Positions 42,901-50,400 of a stretch of DNA of 64,000 nt are shown here, one piece after another. Origin of the DNA: Sialis fuliginosa. Lineage: Eukaryota > Arthropoda > Insecta > Megaloptera > Sialidae. The stretch is from positions 604,001 to 668,000 of the forward strand of contig OY540818.1 in NCBI GenBank assembly GCA_961205875.1. Direction: 5' to 3'. The notes beneath the pieces were generated by a model that worked only from the letters and a program-made list of their open reading frames with translations, searched no databases and was not told where the DNA came from. The position numbers and the translations under genes are program-made. Within the stretch, counting starts at the first letter, position 1, and each line of letters opens with the position of its first letter.

Positions 42901-45014
42901 AATTATGGAAATTAAAACTTTCATGGGATGAAAAACCACCCATTAAACTTCAAAAATTATGGTTTAGTTTTCAAACTGAACTTGCATTTTTGGTTAATTT
43001 TAAAATTCCGCGACATTTATGCGTCTATGAAGGTACATCTTGTACATTGATAGGGTTTTCCGACGCATCGGAAAAGGGATATGGAGTAGTTATTTATCTT
43101 CGAACTGTAAATTCGGACAAGACTGTTAAAATAAATTTTGTGTGCTCTAAATCGAAAGTTTCACCTTTGAAAATTATCTCAATACCTCGATTAGAGTTAG
43201 TAGCTGCAGTTCTTTTGGCAAAATTACTTAGATTTGTACTTGATACATATCAACCACGTTACAAAATTGATAACGTATATGCATTTTCTGATTCAACTAT
43301 AGTTTTAAGTTGGATTAATTCAGAACCACATAGATGGAAAACCTTTATAGCAAATAGAATTACGAAAATACATGCAGATTTACCTAAAAGATGTTGGTTT
43401 TTCGTAGAAGGAAGCGACAATCCCGCTGATTGCGTTTCACGTGGTTTAACCCCGTCCCAGTTTATGAATAATGCAAAATGGTTAGTTGGCCCCGATTGGT
43501 TAGAACTTAAACCTAAATTGTGGCCAAAAGGGGATATGCAACATGATGATGCCTCACATATAGAAGAAAAATTAGTCTCGTTAGCAGTAGTTGAAAAGGA
43601 ACCGCATCCTTTATATAAACTAATAACTAAATTTTCTTCGTGGTGTAAATTACTACGCTCAACAGTATATGTTTTACGATTTAGCAAAATACTTAAATCT
43701 AAGAATGAAATAATGGCCAATGATTTAGAAACTGCAGAACTTCAACTGTGCAAAGTTGTGCAATCAAACCATTTTTCCGAAGAAATTAATGCGTTAAAAA
43801 ATAATAGAGAATGTTCTATTTCCATGCGCAAATTCAGACCATTCCTTCATGATGGCATTATTCGTGTAGGTGGTCGTCTTTCAAACTCACAGTTAGGTTA
43901 TGAGGTACAGCATCCTATTCTTCTCCCAAAGAAGGATCCGTTTGTAACGCTGTTAATCACTTATTATCATTGTAGAAATTTACATACAGGCCCGCATTTG
44001 TTGCTCTCGATAATTCGCCAAAAATATTGGATTTTATCCGCTAGAAATATTATACGACAAATTGTTCAATCGTGTAATTTTTGTTTTAAATCGCATCCTA
44101 TTCCGCGTTTTCCATTGATGGCTGATTTGCCTTCTTCTCGGGTAACACCGACTAAAGCTTTCACCCATACTGGAGTTGATTACGCAGGCCCCTTTAATAT
44201 AACGTTGACACGTAGGAGAGGTGTTCGTAGTCAAAAGGCATACTTGTGTCTATTTGTATGTCTGGTTACGAAAGCATTACACCTTGAACTTGCATCAGAT
44301 CTTTCCACTTCAACATTTATTGCGGCTTTCAAGCGCTTCATCGCACGTAGAGGTGAAGTTCTATGTTTGTATAGCGATCAGGGTACCAATTTTGTTGGTG
44401 CTAAAACGCAATTTAATGAAATTTACAAATTTATAGAATCTTCGGATTACCAAGACGCCTTGAAATTAGAAATTTTACATAATAAAATTCAATGGAAGTT
44501 AAATCCTCCTAATGCTCCTCACATGGGTGGCATCTGGGAAGCAAATGTTAAGAGCGTAAAGAGTCATTTATCCAAGGTCATAGGTACGCAGCTCTTAACT
44601 TATGAAGAGTTTGTCACGGTTCTGACACAAATTGAAGCCTTATTAAATTCTAGACCGTTGTGTTGTATGAGTTCTGATCCAGCAGATCCGTCAGCCCTTA
44701 CACCGGCACATTTTTTAAATTTAAATCCGCCTAAGTTTTTTCCTGCTTTGGATACTTTTCACCACTCTACTAACTTATTAACTAGAAAAATTTTATTAGA
44801 TAAGATTGTGCAAAGTTATTGGAAGCGTTGGAATACCGAATATTTAGTCAATTTACAAATTCGTCAAAAATGGAATACCAACGTTCTTCCTGTAAAACCT
44901 GGCATGGTCGTAATAATCATAAAGGAAAACACACCGCCTTTACAGTGGCCTTTAGGAATTATAGACGAAGTTTATTCTGGGGAAGACGGAATTATCAGAG
45001 TTGCTTCCGTTTGA
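39909..45014 (+). CDS. BEL/Pao Gag-Pol polyprotein
   Basis: This 1701-residue uninterrupted frame carries all BEL/Pao modules. Gag has a DUF1759-like part (LPKIELPKFSGELNEW, about residues 122-137) and Cys/His clusters at about 330-400 (CIICSQSP, CLNCLSSQHKIMSC, CNICKAKHH). The aspartic protease has LLDSGSQSNFL (about 467). RT has FDASAK, LTADIKQMYRQ and YIDDFCG (about 878). RNase H has GFSDASEKGYG (about 1050). Integrase has a zinc-binding HHCC segment (about 1335-1395), then HTGVDYAGPF, YSDQGTNFVGAK and APHMGGIWEANVK. The length is normal for the family. The start ATG follows a 236-base leader. No missing catalytic residue was noticed. Confidence 0.93.
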   Translation: MSNENKLKALSSKNETFFRRVQTLYDYIKNLNDKNTLYNFKISYENLQDTKIKFEQVIEDINNISMELDPEFEPNYQALDSFLDLYGAITVAAKDVFKETSSVSTPLVVQNPNTSAWADPSLPKIELPKFSGELNEWPTFFETFKNKIHLNNKLTPDDKVYYLVGKVVGKASSVFSGIPATGNNYETIWNALIDRYQDTRTQANSYMKQIFEFKPIQMESDVSLKQFLDKFDAAVSAIRNLDIPDLGEFILCYLAFSKLDSQTVRYFELSRNDKTTLPTYKEIVEFVKCQAKTINRTVNVNKYSASSSYKSKPTQSFVVNSNHNTKCIICSQSPIHAIYRCSKFKQLSPQERYNILKEKSVCLNCLSSQHKIMSCKSNERCNICKAKHHTFLHFDKGQNNINLSAAETSSVATTSSENKSEISQTKSDVFVACSSNNSVTKKIVLLSTAVVNYRDKFNQIHKVRFLLDSGSQSNFLTTDCCRRLGLPTSKVFSSVLGIGNISRPIRGQTNLVITSRFDSKIKYPVECLVIDKITNQSPSSFVDVSSMKHLKDLNLADDSYNIPSDIDGIIGADLYPQLLGTAKVIGLPMLPIALHTSLGFIVMGSAPTAQPDITQTHTFCSFSTPIETIVAKFWQIEDFDFPSSPLSEDDAQCDNIFTLTFSRDNTGRYTVSLPFKDDPRKLGDSQQVARRRFLSLEKRLQSSETFRKGYCDVIQDYINQGHLTLVTADTNNFNPSFYIPHHGIERPGHPTTPLRVVFDASAKSSSSLSLNDILYTGQSLQTNLITILLNFRLFPIALTADIKQMYRQINVIPEHRRYQRILWRFAPEDSLSVYELNTVSFGVKPSPYLALRVIKQLALDERQSFPLASKIVLRDMYIDDFCGSVENINVANKLHHELLGLFKAGGFRLVKWSTNSTALLNQIPKDLQVSQTITFDDTDFLKVLGLQWNSQLDIFSYNFNIPSRECTKRNILSTVARIFDPLGFLSPVTLFAKVLIKELWKLKLSWDEKPPIKLQKLWFSFQTELAFLVNFKIPRHLCVYEGTSCTLIGFSDASEKGYGVVIYLRTVNSDKTVKINFVCSKSKVSPLKIISIPRLELVAAVLLAKLLRFVLDTYQPRYKIDNVYAFSDSTIVLSWINSEPHRWKTFIANRITKIHADLPKRCWFFVEGSDNPADCVSRGLTPSQFMNNAKWLVGPDWLELKPKLWPKGDMQHDDASHIEEKLVSLAVVEKEPHPLYKLITKFSSWCKLLRSTVYVLRFSKILKSKNEIMANDLETAELQLCKVVQSNHFSEEINALKNNRECSISMRKFRPFLHDGIIRVGGRLSNSQLGYEVQHPILLPKKDPFVTLLITYYHCRNLHTGPHLLLSIIRQKYWILSARNIIRQIVQSCNFCFKSHPIPRFPLMADLPSSRVTPTKAFTHTGVDYAGPFNITLTRRRGVRSQKAYLCLFVCLVTKALHLELASDLSTSTFIAAFKRFIARRGEVLCLYSDQGTNFVGAKTQFNEIYKFIESSDYQDALKLEILHNKIQWKLNPPNAPHMGGIWEANVKSVKSHLSKVIGTQLLTYEEFVTVLTQIEALLNSRPLCCMSSDPADPSALTPAHFLNLNPPKFFPALDTFHHSTNLLTRKILLDKIVQSYWKRWNTEYLVNLQIRQKWNTNVLPVKPGMVVIIIKENTPPLQWPLGIIDEVYSGEDGIIRVASV

Positions 45015-45186
45015 ACCACCACTGGCTCGTACAAACGACCAGTGGTTCGCTTATGTCCCTTACCAACTCAGTGATTGAGTGGTATTTGTTAATTATAAGA
45101 TAGTGTTACATTTTTTGTTTGTGTACCTTTCGTTTTGTGGTGCTAAGTGCCTTTGTTAAAAGAGGGTTCTTTTAAGGCTGGGGGTA

Positions 45187-45730
45187 TGGTGGCGCCACTG
45201 CCAAATAAAGTTTATAATTAATTTATGTTTATTGTTTTACAAGTTATTTCTTGCAAGGAGCAAACATGTTGGTTTTCGTGCAAGAGTTTAAGTCAGAACA
45301 GTATTCAAAAGGCAGCATTACGTAGTGTTTGCTAATGCCCTTATTGTTGCAAAAAACTATCCGCATAGTTTGCACCCTTTGTGCATTAAAATTAAATATA
45401 TTTTGTTTTGTTTTATCACACCTTTGTGATATATAATAATATATATCTTATTTAGTATTAAAATTAAAAGTGAATCAAACTTTAAGTTCTCTTTGTTTTA
45501 TGTTATGTATGTGTTTGTGTATTGTTAAAAGTGAAACTGTATTTCCATCATCCCCTTTTTTCTCCTAACCTTAATACAGTTCACTGGATGCAGTCCAGGA
45601 ACCACCCAGCAGAACAAACTGTAAGTAGTTTAATTTATTATCAGTTTAATATACCATTATCCGCGCAAAAACAGTCCACGCCCGCTGTAGAGGTTAAGGG
45701 TTATATTATTTAATCTACCTGTACCCAATA
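45187..45730 (+). repeat. BEL 3' LTR
   Basis: This is the downstream copy of the 544-bp LTR. I found no difference from the 5' copy. It follows 172 bases of sequence after the pol stop, including the purine-rich GGCTGGGGGTA, and is followed by the TATTG duplication. Confidence 0.93.
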
Positions 45731-45735
45731 TATTG

Positions 45736-46989
45736 AATTTTTTAAAGTTCACATGAATGCAATATGTCTGTCAAAAGCACGTCATTTTTATATTATTTTA
45801 TGACAATCAACAGAAAGAAATGTCACAGATTTTAATGAAATTTAAATATATTGCTTAAATTACCATAGGTACAATTAATAATGCAATTAAAAATGTTTTT
45901 AAATTTTCATATACATATATCGAGGATTCGATTAAAAAAAAAGATTATTGCAAATATATACATTTGAAAATATCGATCTTTTCTATAAATTAATAACGAA
46001 TTCAAAATTGCAGCAGTTTGTATTTCTATAGTTTGATGAAAAAAATAGTAGTACAAAATTATTAATCAAACAATTTAATTATACATTAAAAATCCAACAA
46101 TCCAATATATCTGTCTAAATCAATAAACTGTTATCGTATAGTCCCAAAAAAAATTCTTTGAACTAAAAGAACTAGAAGAACGAACTAGTTCATTAAAGCT
46201 AAAGAACATAATTGATAGCTAAAATGGCCGTAAAACCAATAGTTTACGAGATTTTTGGAAAAACGATTTTCTCGACTTTTGACCGTGAATAACTTTTTTG
46301 CGCACACGATTTTGCAATGACCTTTTCACACTATTTCTTATGTCCAAATAAAGATAATCTCGGTAAGAAAACTTCACTTGGACTTTTTTCGCACAACGGT
46401 TGTTTTTTCGCCTTATTTTCCTGGGCATTGATGACACGGCATTATGTTTTTCATGAGATTCTTGGAATGAGACTGTGATTAAGGTGGAGAGTATATGAAT
46501 GGCTGAACATTAATTTACTTCAGGGCCACCCTAACCACTGGGCTAATTGTGCTATAGCTCATGGGCGCCAGAATTTTGGGGGGGAAATTTTGGGCCGCTC
46601 CTACTCTTTTTATAAATTACTTACATACACGTGGAAAAATAAAGGATATTTTATTGATTAATAACCTTTGAAAAGTGTAAAATAACTGACTGAAAATAAA
46701 AATGCTACCTTCACAAAATAATATAGATAGAAAAATAAAATAAGACTGTTATAATTGTAAATTTAAGTGTATTATTCGCCCATAAGCCATAACATTGCAA
46801 CATTGTCAATTAAAAAAATAAAATTATCCTCGTAGCACCATATACACTTATCCAAAAAATTAAACGAACAAACACAAAAATTTTTGTGTCCTACTTTTTC
46901 CGTAGATCAAAAAAATTGTATGCTAAAAAATCTCAAAACTAGAAACATGAAGCTTTAAAATGCTTTTTTATTTATTTCGATACGACTGT
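45736..46989. other. Non-coding stretch with dispersed repeats
   Basis: No gene is visible. About 46210-46440 is a second copy of the repeat found at 20040-20285 (CAATAGTTTACG, GCACACGATTTTGCAATG, CTTATTTTCCTGGGC). About 46558-46610 (ATGGGCGCCAGAATTTTGGG, then GGCCGCTCCTACTC) looks like the end of another MITE-like repeat. The rest is AT-rich. Confidence 0.45.
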
Positions 46990-47033
46990 TTTTCACAGCT
47001 CTCCAAAAAAACACTAAAAAAAATTGGAATTGT

Positions 47034-47543
47034 TTGTTGAATGGGGCATTACCAGCCGACTTCCGTCCAATCTCGGTTGGTTCGGTAGTCATGCAGCAGT
47101 TTCACTTAATTCTGTCCAAGCGTCTCAGGATGCTTCCGGTCCACGATGATAGGCAGGCAGCCTTTCGGTCGGGTGACGGTATGGCAGGTAACCTGTATTT
47201 ACTACAGACCCTGCTTGCCGACGCACGCCAGAACTGTCGATCAATTCAAGTAGCCAGTGTCGATGTCTAAGGTATTTGACACTGTTTCGCACGCGGCATT
47301 GGATCAGATCCTCCGAGGCCTTGGCCTTCCGGAGGAGTTTTGTGACGATGTCGCGTCGGTGTACGAAGGGGCAATAACCACTTTTAAGCGCGATGGGCGG
47401 CGGAATGTTCCCGTTCGTCTTGGTCGTGGGGTGCGACAGAGAGATCCCCTGTCGCCGCTTTTGTTCAATCTCGTCCTAGGACGAGCATTGAGGGAAATAA
47501 AGGCTGACATTGGTTACGATTTGTTAGGTCATAAGGTTGGTGC
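47034..47543 (+). pseudogene. R2-clade reverse transcriptase fragment
   Basis: Two overlapping frames (47034-47270, 47257-47543) carry R2-type RT: FRPISVGSVVMQQFH, DRQAAFRSGDGMAGNLYLLQ, then FDTVSHAALDQILRGLGLPE and GVRQRDPLSPLLFNLVLGRA. A frame change near 47262 breaks the SVDVSK-type segment. The fragment stops just before the YADD motif, at an abrupt join to 28S sequence at 47544, which looks like an illegitimate fusion. The base composition (GC-rich) contrasts with the AT-rich flank, as expected for an rDNA-resident element. Confidence 0.85.
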
Positions 47544-47592
<49 letters not shown>

Positions 47593-47609
47593 ACTGTTCC
47601 TATCTACTA
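47544..47609 (+). rRNA. 28S rRNA fragment ending at the R1 target position
   Basis: GCCTCGTCATCTAATTAGTG through CCTATCTACTA matches 28S from just downstream of the R2 site to the place where R1 elements insert. There is one visible change (GTTCC for GTCCC near 47597). It joins R2 RT sequence upstream and a ribozyme-bearing element directly downstream. It is 66 bp, and the frame at 47257-47610 reads through it by chance. Confidence 0.85.
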
Positions 47610-47788
47610 GCGGGAGAGACTATGCCTCTTTTAATTACTTCCTAACCAGAGTGAGATTACCTCCCTCTTTTTTTAAGCACTCGGTTTTATTTACCATCTG
47701 GGAATAAGAAAGCATAGTTTGCCCGGACCTCCTCGTGGGCCCGCTGGGTGCGTCTTGTCCTGTACGAGACGTAGCAGACTTTACGGGC
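47609..47788 (+). ncRNA. HDV-like ribozyme at an element 5' end (copy 3)
   Basis: P1 pairs AGCGGG 47609-47614 with CCCGCT 47740-47745. P2 is GCCCG 47721-47725 with CGGGC 47784-47788. The loop TCCTCGT closes a short P3 (CC/GG plus an A·G), GGG follows for P1.1, P4 is CGTCTTGT 47751-47758 with ACGAGACG 47764-47771, and J4/2 carries C47775-A-G-A (CNRA). Against copies 1 and 2, P2 and P4 changed on both strands while pairing was kept. The J1/2 spacer is long (about 105 bases). The first bases, GCGGGAGAGACTATGCCTCT, resemble 28S from upstream of the R2 site although they sit at an R1-type junction. Fold by eye. Confidence 0.65.
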
Positions 47789-48360
47789 TAAATCAGAGGA
47801 AACCGCTCACCTGTCTCAACAGGGGAGCGGTGCGATTGCCTTCATCGGCCGTCGTGCGAGGACGGATACCTCAATAAAAATCCCCTACATCTCAAGGTCT
47901 GGATTTGTGCCGAAGGGATGCGTAGTTCTTACTACGTGGCCGTCAGGTGAAATCAGTCGTAAGTGAACCAACCTCAGGGCACCTGGCGCACCCCGTTGTA
48001 TGTAGCCTAGTTGGGTCTAAGGGCGTATGGTTCAATGGTCATCCTGTCGTCCCATTGCGTGGGAACTATATGAATAACCCCAATAAAAAAACTGACTTGG
48101 AGGAGGAGGCGAAAGCCTTTGGGAGGAGTCCTAGAGTTGCTAGGTCTCCACCTGGTGGCGTTGTATCGCAGGCATTGTTAGCGCCTGTTTCTACCGAGAG
48201 GACGAGGAAAAAAAGCCTGAATATGAAAGTCCTACCCCAGTCGAGACATGGCTCGACTGAGAGCCTGAGCGCTAAAAGCTCTGGTAGTGTGTCCAAGAGG
48301 AAAAGGACGGATGAGGTTGAGCATGAGGATGCTGACGACCACAGGAGTGGGTAAGCTGAG
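47610..48360 (+). mobile_element. R1- or R2-like element, 5' end only
   Basis: An element begins exactly after the 28S word CCTATCTACTA, the R1 5' junction. It has the ribozyme, a 280-base GC-rich leader and the start of an open frame (48070-48354), then gives way to AT-rich sequence near 48400. Position argues for R1. The ribozyme's close likeness to the R2 copies at 397 and 49567 argues for R2 or for exchange of 5' ends. No RT is attached to decide between them. Confidence 0.55.
48070..48354 (+). CDS. N-terminal part of an rDNA-element ORF1-like protein
   Basis: A 94-codon frame starts at an ATG after the ribozyme-bearing leader (MNNPNKKTDLEEEAKAFG) and ends HEDADDHRSG. The peptide is hydrophilic and rich in Ser, Arg and Lys, with an acidic end, and has no zinc finger in this part. 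It could be the start of an R1-type ORF1, which is usually basic and low-complexity N-terminally, but there is no diagnostic motif. An upstream in-frame ATG at 47947 would lie in the leader. It is probably truncated by whatever occupies 48400-48660. The function is unknown. Confidence 0.4.
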   Translation: MNNPNKKTDLEEEAKAFGRSPRVARSPPGGVVSQALLAPVSTERTRKKSLNMKVLPQSRHGSTESLSAKSSGSVSKRKRTDEVEHEDADDHRSG

Positions 48361-48680
48361 AGCTATTGGCGACAAGCTCAGAAGATTCATTTTCAGCGAG
48401 TCGAATTGTGATGTATGTAAATATGTATGTATGTTGTATATAAGAAAATATAAAATCTAAGATAAATACATAATTTAATGTACATAAGTAATTAATATAA
48501 ATGTTAAAGATAAGATTTGTTTTCTACATGCAGGCATTCGGCACTTGTCTAAGCTGCGTGCAACATATTATATTTGTATATTATTATTATATGTTAAGAA
48601 ATACATGTTTAGTTCGTAAAGTAATATGTGTTTCATTATTACCACCGTAAAACATTACACGAATAAAATCTCCAAAACTG
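48361..48680. other. AT-rich stretch between two rDNA-element pieces
   Basis: No gene. AT-rich with (TATG)n-like words near 48412-48435 and a TTATTATTATA tract near 48580. Its composition contrasts sharply with the GC-rich element pieces on both sides, so it is probably an insertion or a non-homologous join. Confidence 0.4.
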
Positions 48681-48684
48681 CCGC

Positions 48685-49032
48685 AGACATTATATTAGCC
48701 AGGGCAGCCGAGTACAAGTTGTCGTAGTTGACGCGCAGATAGTGTCATCGGAGGAGAACCTTGAGGTGCTGCATCGGCGGAAGGTTAGCAAGTATCGCGA
48801 ACTTCCAGATCTGACCGACGCCATAGCCTCGTTCCATGGGTGTACTTCCGACGACGTCTTCCACACGACTGTCACCTTGTCGTGGCGTGGGGTGTGGTGC
48901 GCCAGGTCGGCCGGAGACCTCCGTTCTCTCGGAGTGCCGATGGATGCCCTGCGCCGCATCACCACATTTAGTCTCAAGGGCTCGTATCTGAACTGGGTGA
49001 AGTTCAACACTTCTACCTCCTGTTGGGGGTAG
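48685..49032 (+). pseudogene. R2 C-terminus (restriction-like endonuclease end)
   Basis: An open stretch ends at the TAG at 49030-49032. It contains VVVDAQIVSSEENLEVLHRR, then KVSKYRELPDLTDAIASFHG and TVTLSWRGVWCARSAGDL, which match the known R2 C-terminus after the PD..(D/E)xK nuclease core (VDAQxV, SxxLxWRGVWS). The nuclease part upstream (KPD motif) is missing at the join near 48680, so no ATG start applies. It represents the protein end of a 3'-intact, 5'-deleted R2 copy and is followed by a 3' UTR and 28S sequence, as in a true R2 3' junction. Confidence 0.82.
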
Positions 49033-49408
49033 AGTGTTGGATGTTGCCGCATTCGGGGCTCTTAACTCCCTCCCCTTCCCTCTTTCCTACATCCCCTCCT
49101 CTGGGCGCCGAGGACCCATAGGTCTAGTGCATGGAATTATTTGGTGCGAGTTAGGTTAAGAACAATGTTGCGAAGGTTAAGTCTTATCCCGCTGTCCCCG
49201 ACAAACGTGATCCGGCACTGCTTTAGGCGCTCCTGCGCCCCGGGGGCAGCATTGTTTTTAAATGTGCTCGTCCGTTTCAGATTCTTAGTGATAAAATTAT
49301 CACCTCATGTTGCTCTTTTTTAAAACAATTAGTGTTAAGTTTTTAAAATGTATTTATTCCATGTGCCATGATATTAAAATTCTTCGTAACGCCCGCAAGC
49401 GGCTTTGA
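49033..49408 (+). other. R2 3' untranslated region
   Basis: GC-moderate, non-coding sequence lies between the R2 stop codon and the 28S word GCCTCGTC at 49409, and ends GCAAGCGGCTTTGA. R2 3' UTRs are structured and recognised by the R2 protein for target-primed reverse transcription. The length (376 bases) is plausible, and the position directly before 28S supports this. A short frame (49141-49323) in it lacks motifs. Confidence 0.7.
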
Positions 49409-49566
49409 GCCTCGTCCTTTGGCGAAACCACTGCCAAGGGAACGGGCTTGAAAAAATTAGCGGGGAAAGAAAACCCTGTTGTGCTTGAGTCTAGTCTGGT
49501 ACTGTAAGGAGACATGAGAGGTGTAGCATAAGTGGGAGACGGCGGGAGTAACTATGACTCTCTCTT
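49409..49566 (+). rRNA. 28S rRNA pieces fused across ACGGCGG
   Basis: GCCTCGTC (49409-49416) is 28S just 3' of the R2 site. About 65 expected bases are then missing, and 28S resumes at GCGAAACCACTGCCAAGGG (49422) and runs to GTGGGAG. At ACGGCGG (49539-49545) the sequence switches to the 28S segment that normally lies upstream of the R2 site (GGAGTAACTATGACTCTC), and then a new R2 5' end follows. ACGGCGG is present in both parent contexts (compare 167-173 and, mutated, 371-377), so the switch looks like a microhomology join or a deletion between tandem units. Confidence 0.82.
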
Positions 49567-49651
49567 GTTGGTCAAGAGAGCATAGGGCCTGGACCTCCTC
49601 GTGGTCCCGCTGGGTGCGTTTCGCTTGCGGAACGCAGCTAACTTTACAGGC
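49541..49651 (+). ncRNA. HDV-like self-cleaving ribozyme at R2 5' end (copy 2)
   Basis: This is the best-preserved of three. P1 is GGCGGG 49541-49546 (28S-derived) with CCCGCT 49606-49611, fully paired with a G·U at the cleavage position. P2 is GCCTG 49587-49591 with CAGGC 49647-49651. P3 is ACC/GGT around a TCCTCGT loop; GGG is placed for P1.1; P4 is GCGTTTCGC 49616-49624 with GCGGAACGC 49627-49635 (one G·U); J4/2 carries C-T-A-A. It differs from copy 1 by restored P1 pairing. Cleavage just 5' of 49541 would leave part of the 28S as the RNA's 5' end, as known for several R2 elements. Confidence 0.78.
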
Positions 49652-50230
49652 ATGATATCTGACCAACAACTTCGGAATGTTTTTCTTTATGTCGATTTCT
49701 TTATATCAACTAGAGATATCCTCTCTGGGGTTGGCACCCCCAGAGCGGTGGTTTATCCATGCCAGTCATTTATATTTTTATATGGAAAGTTCGCTACACG
49801 AAGCCTCGGATAAGGGGGAGGCATCCGACCCCGCTTACCCCGAGAGACCAATGTTATGGCCACGGCAGGGGGTCGAATATGACGACTGCGTGAATCAGGA
49901 CATTTTCTCTGTCTTCATCCCCTTTCAGACACGTTCTTGCTACAAATGTCTCCAGTCTGGAAGGGGCAATTTTCCTACTCTGGCACTTAACGATGAGGTA
50001 CGTTACGCACAAGCCATGCATAAAAGAGACAGCGTGACGTACAAGTGCAGTATGTGTCACAAACAGTTTAGGTCCCAACACGCTGCACAGTGCCCTGTTT
50101 CCAGATGCCCGGGACCGCCGGCGATGAGTTTAGATGCAATTCGTGTGCTGTGTGTCCTAGTAGCCAGAGTAGCCTCGCACAGCACGAGCGCCACGCTCAT
50201 TCGCTCGTCCGGAATCAAGTAAGGGCTACC
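49567..50230 (+). mobile_element. R2 5' portion (copy 2) with broken N-terminal frame
   Basis: The leader (49567-49781) is collinear with 397-700 but shorter. The frame starts MESSLHEASD at ATG 49782 and keeps finger 1 (CYKCLQ...HAQAMH) and finger 2 (CSMCHKQF...C), giving residues to a stop at 50220. After a deletion relative to copy 1 (about 15 bases near 50115), finger 3 (CNSCAVCPSSQ) continues in another frame (50090-50314). The Myb domain is lost. An RT piece of R2 type follows from 50401. It is a pseudogene copy sharing the element type of copy 1. Confidence 0.82.
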
Positions 50231-50400
50231 CGAATCGTTGGGGGGGGGGAGGGAGCAGCCCCCTCTCAAGGGAGGATGGTGCGTTCCCAGCACCACCTCG
50301 CTTTAATAAACTGACGTCCACCTGAGGGTCTGGTGGTCGAAGAGTCCGCCGGCGGTATCTATACGCCAGAACCCAGAATCTCTATAAGAAAAACCCAGGC

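Larger units (their letters stand above)
39129..45730 (+). mobile_element. Complete BEL/Pao LTR retrotransposon, TSD TATTG
   Basis: Two 544-bp LTRs (39129-39672 and 45187-45730), which look identical base for base on reading, enclose a single long pol frame. TATTG flanks the element (39124-39128 and 45731-45735), the 5-bp duplication usual for LTR elements. A putative primer-binding site starts TGGTCCTTCTAACC just after the 5' LTR (about 39675), and a purine-rich GGCTGGGGGTA precedes the 3' LTR (about 45177-45186). With an open frame, identical LTRs and an intact duplication this is a very recent insertion and possibly an active copy. Confidence 0.95.

Noticed and set aside
47257-47610. 117-codon frame reading from R2 RT into 28S
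   Set aside because: The last 22 codons or so translate 28S rRNA sequence. The frame is open by chance and not evidence of a fusion protein.
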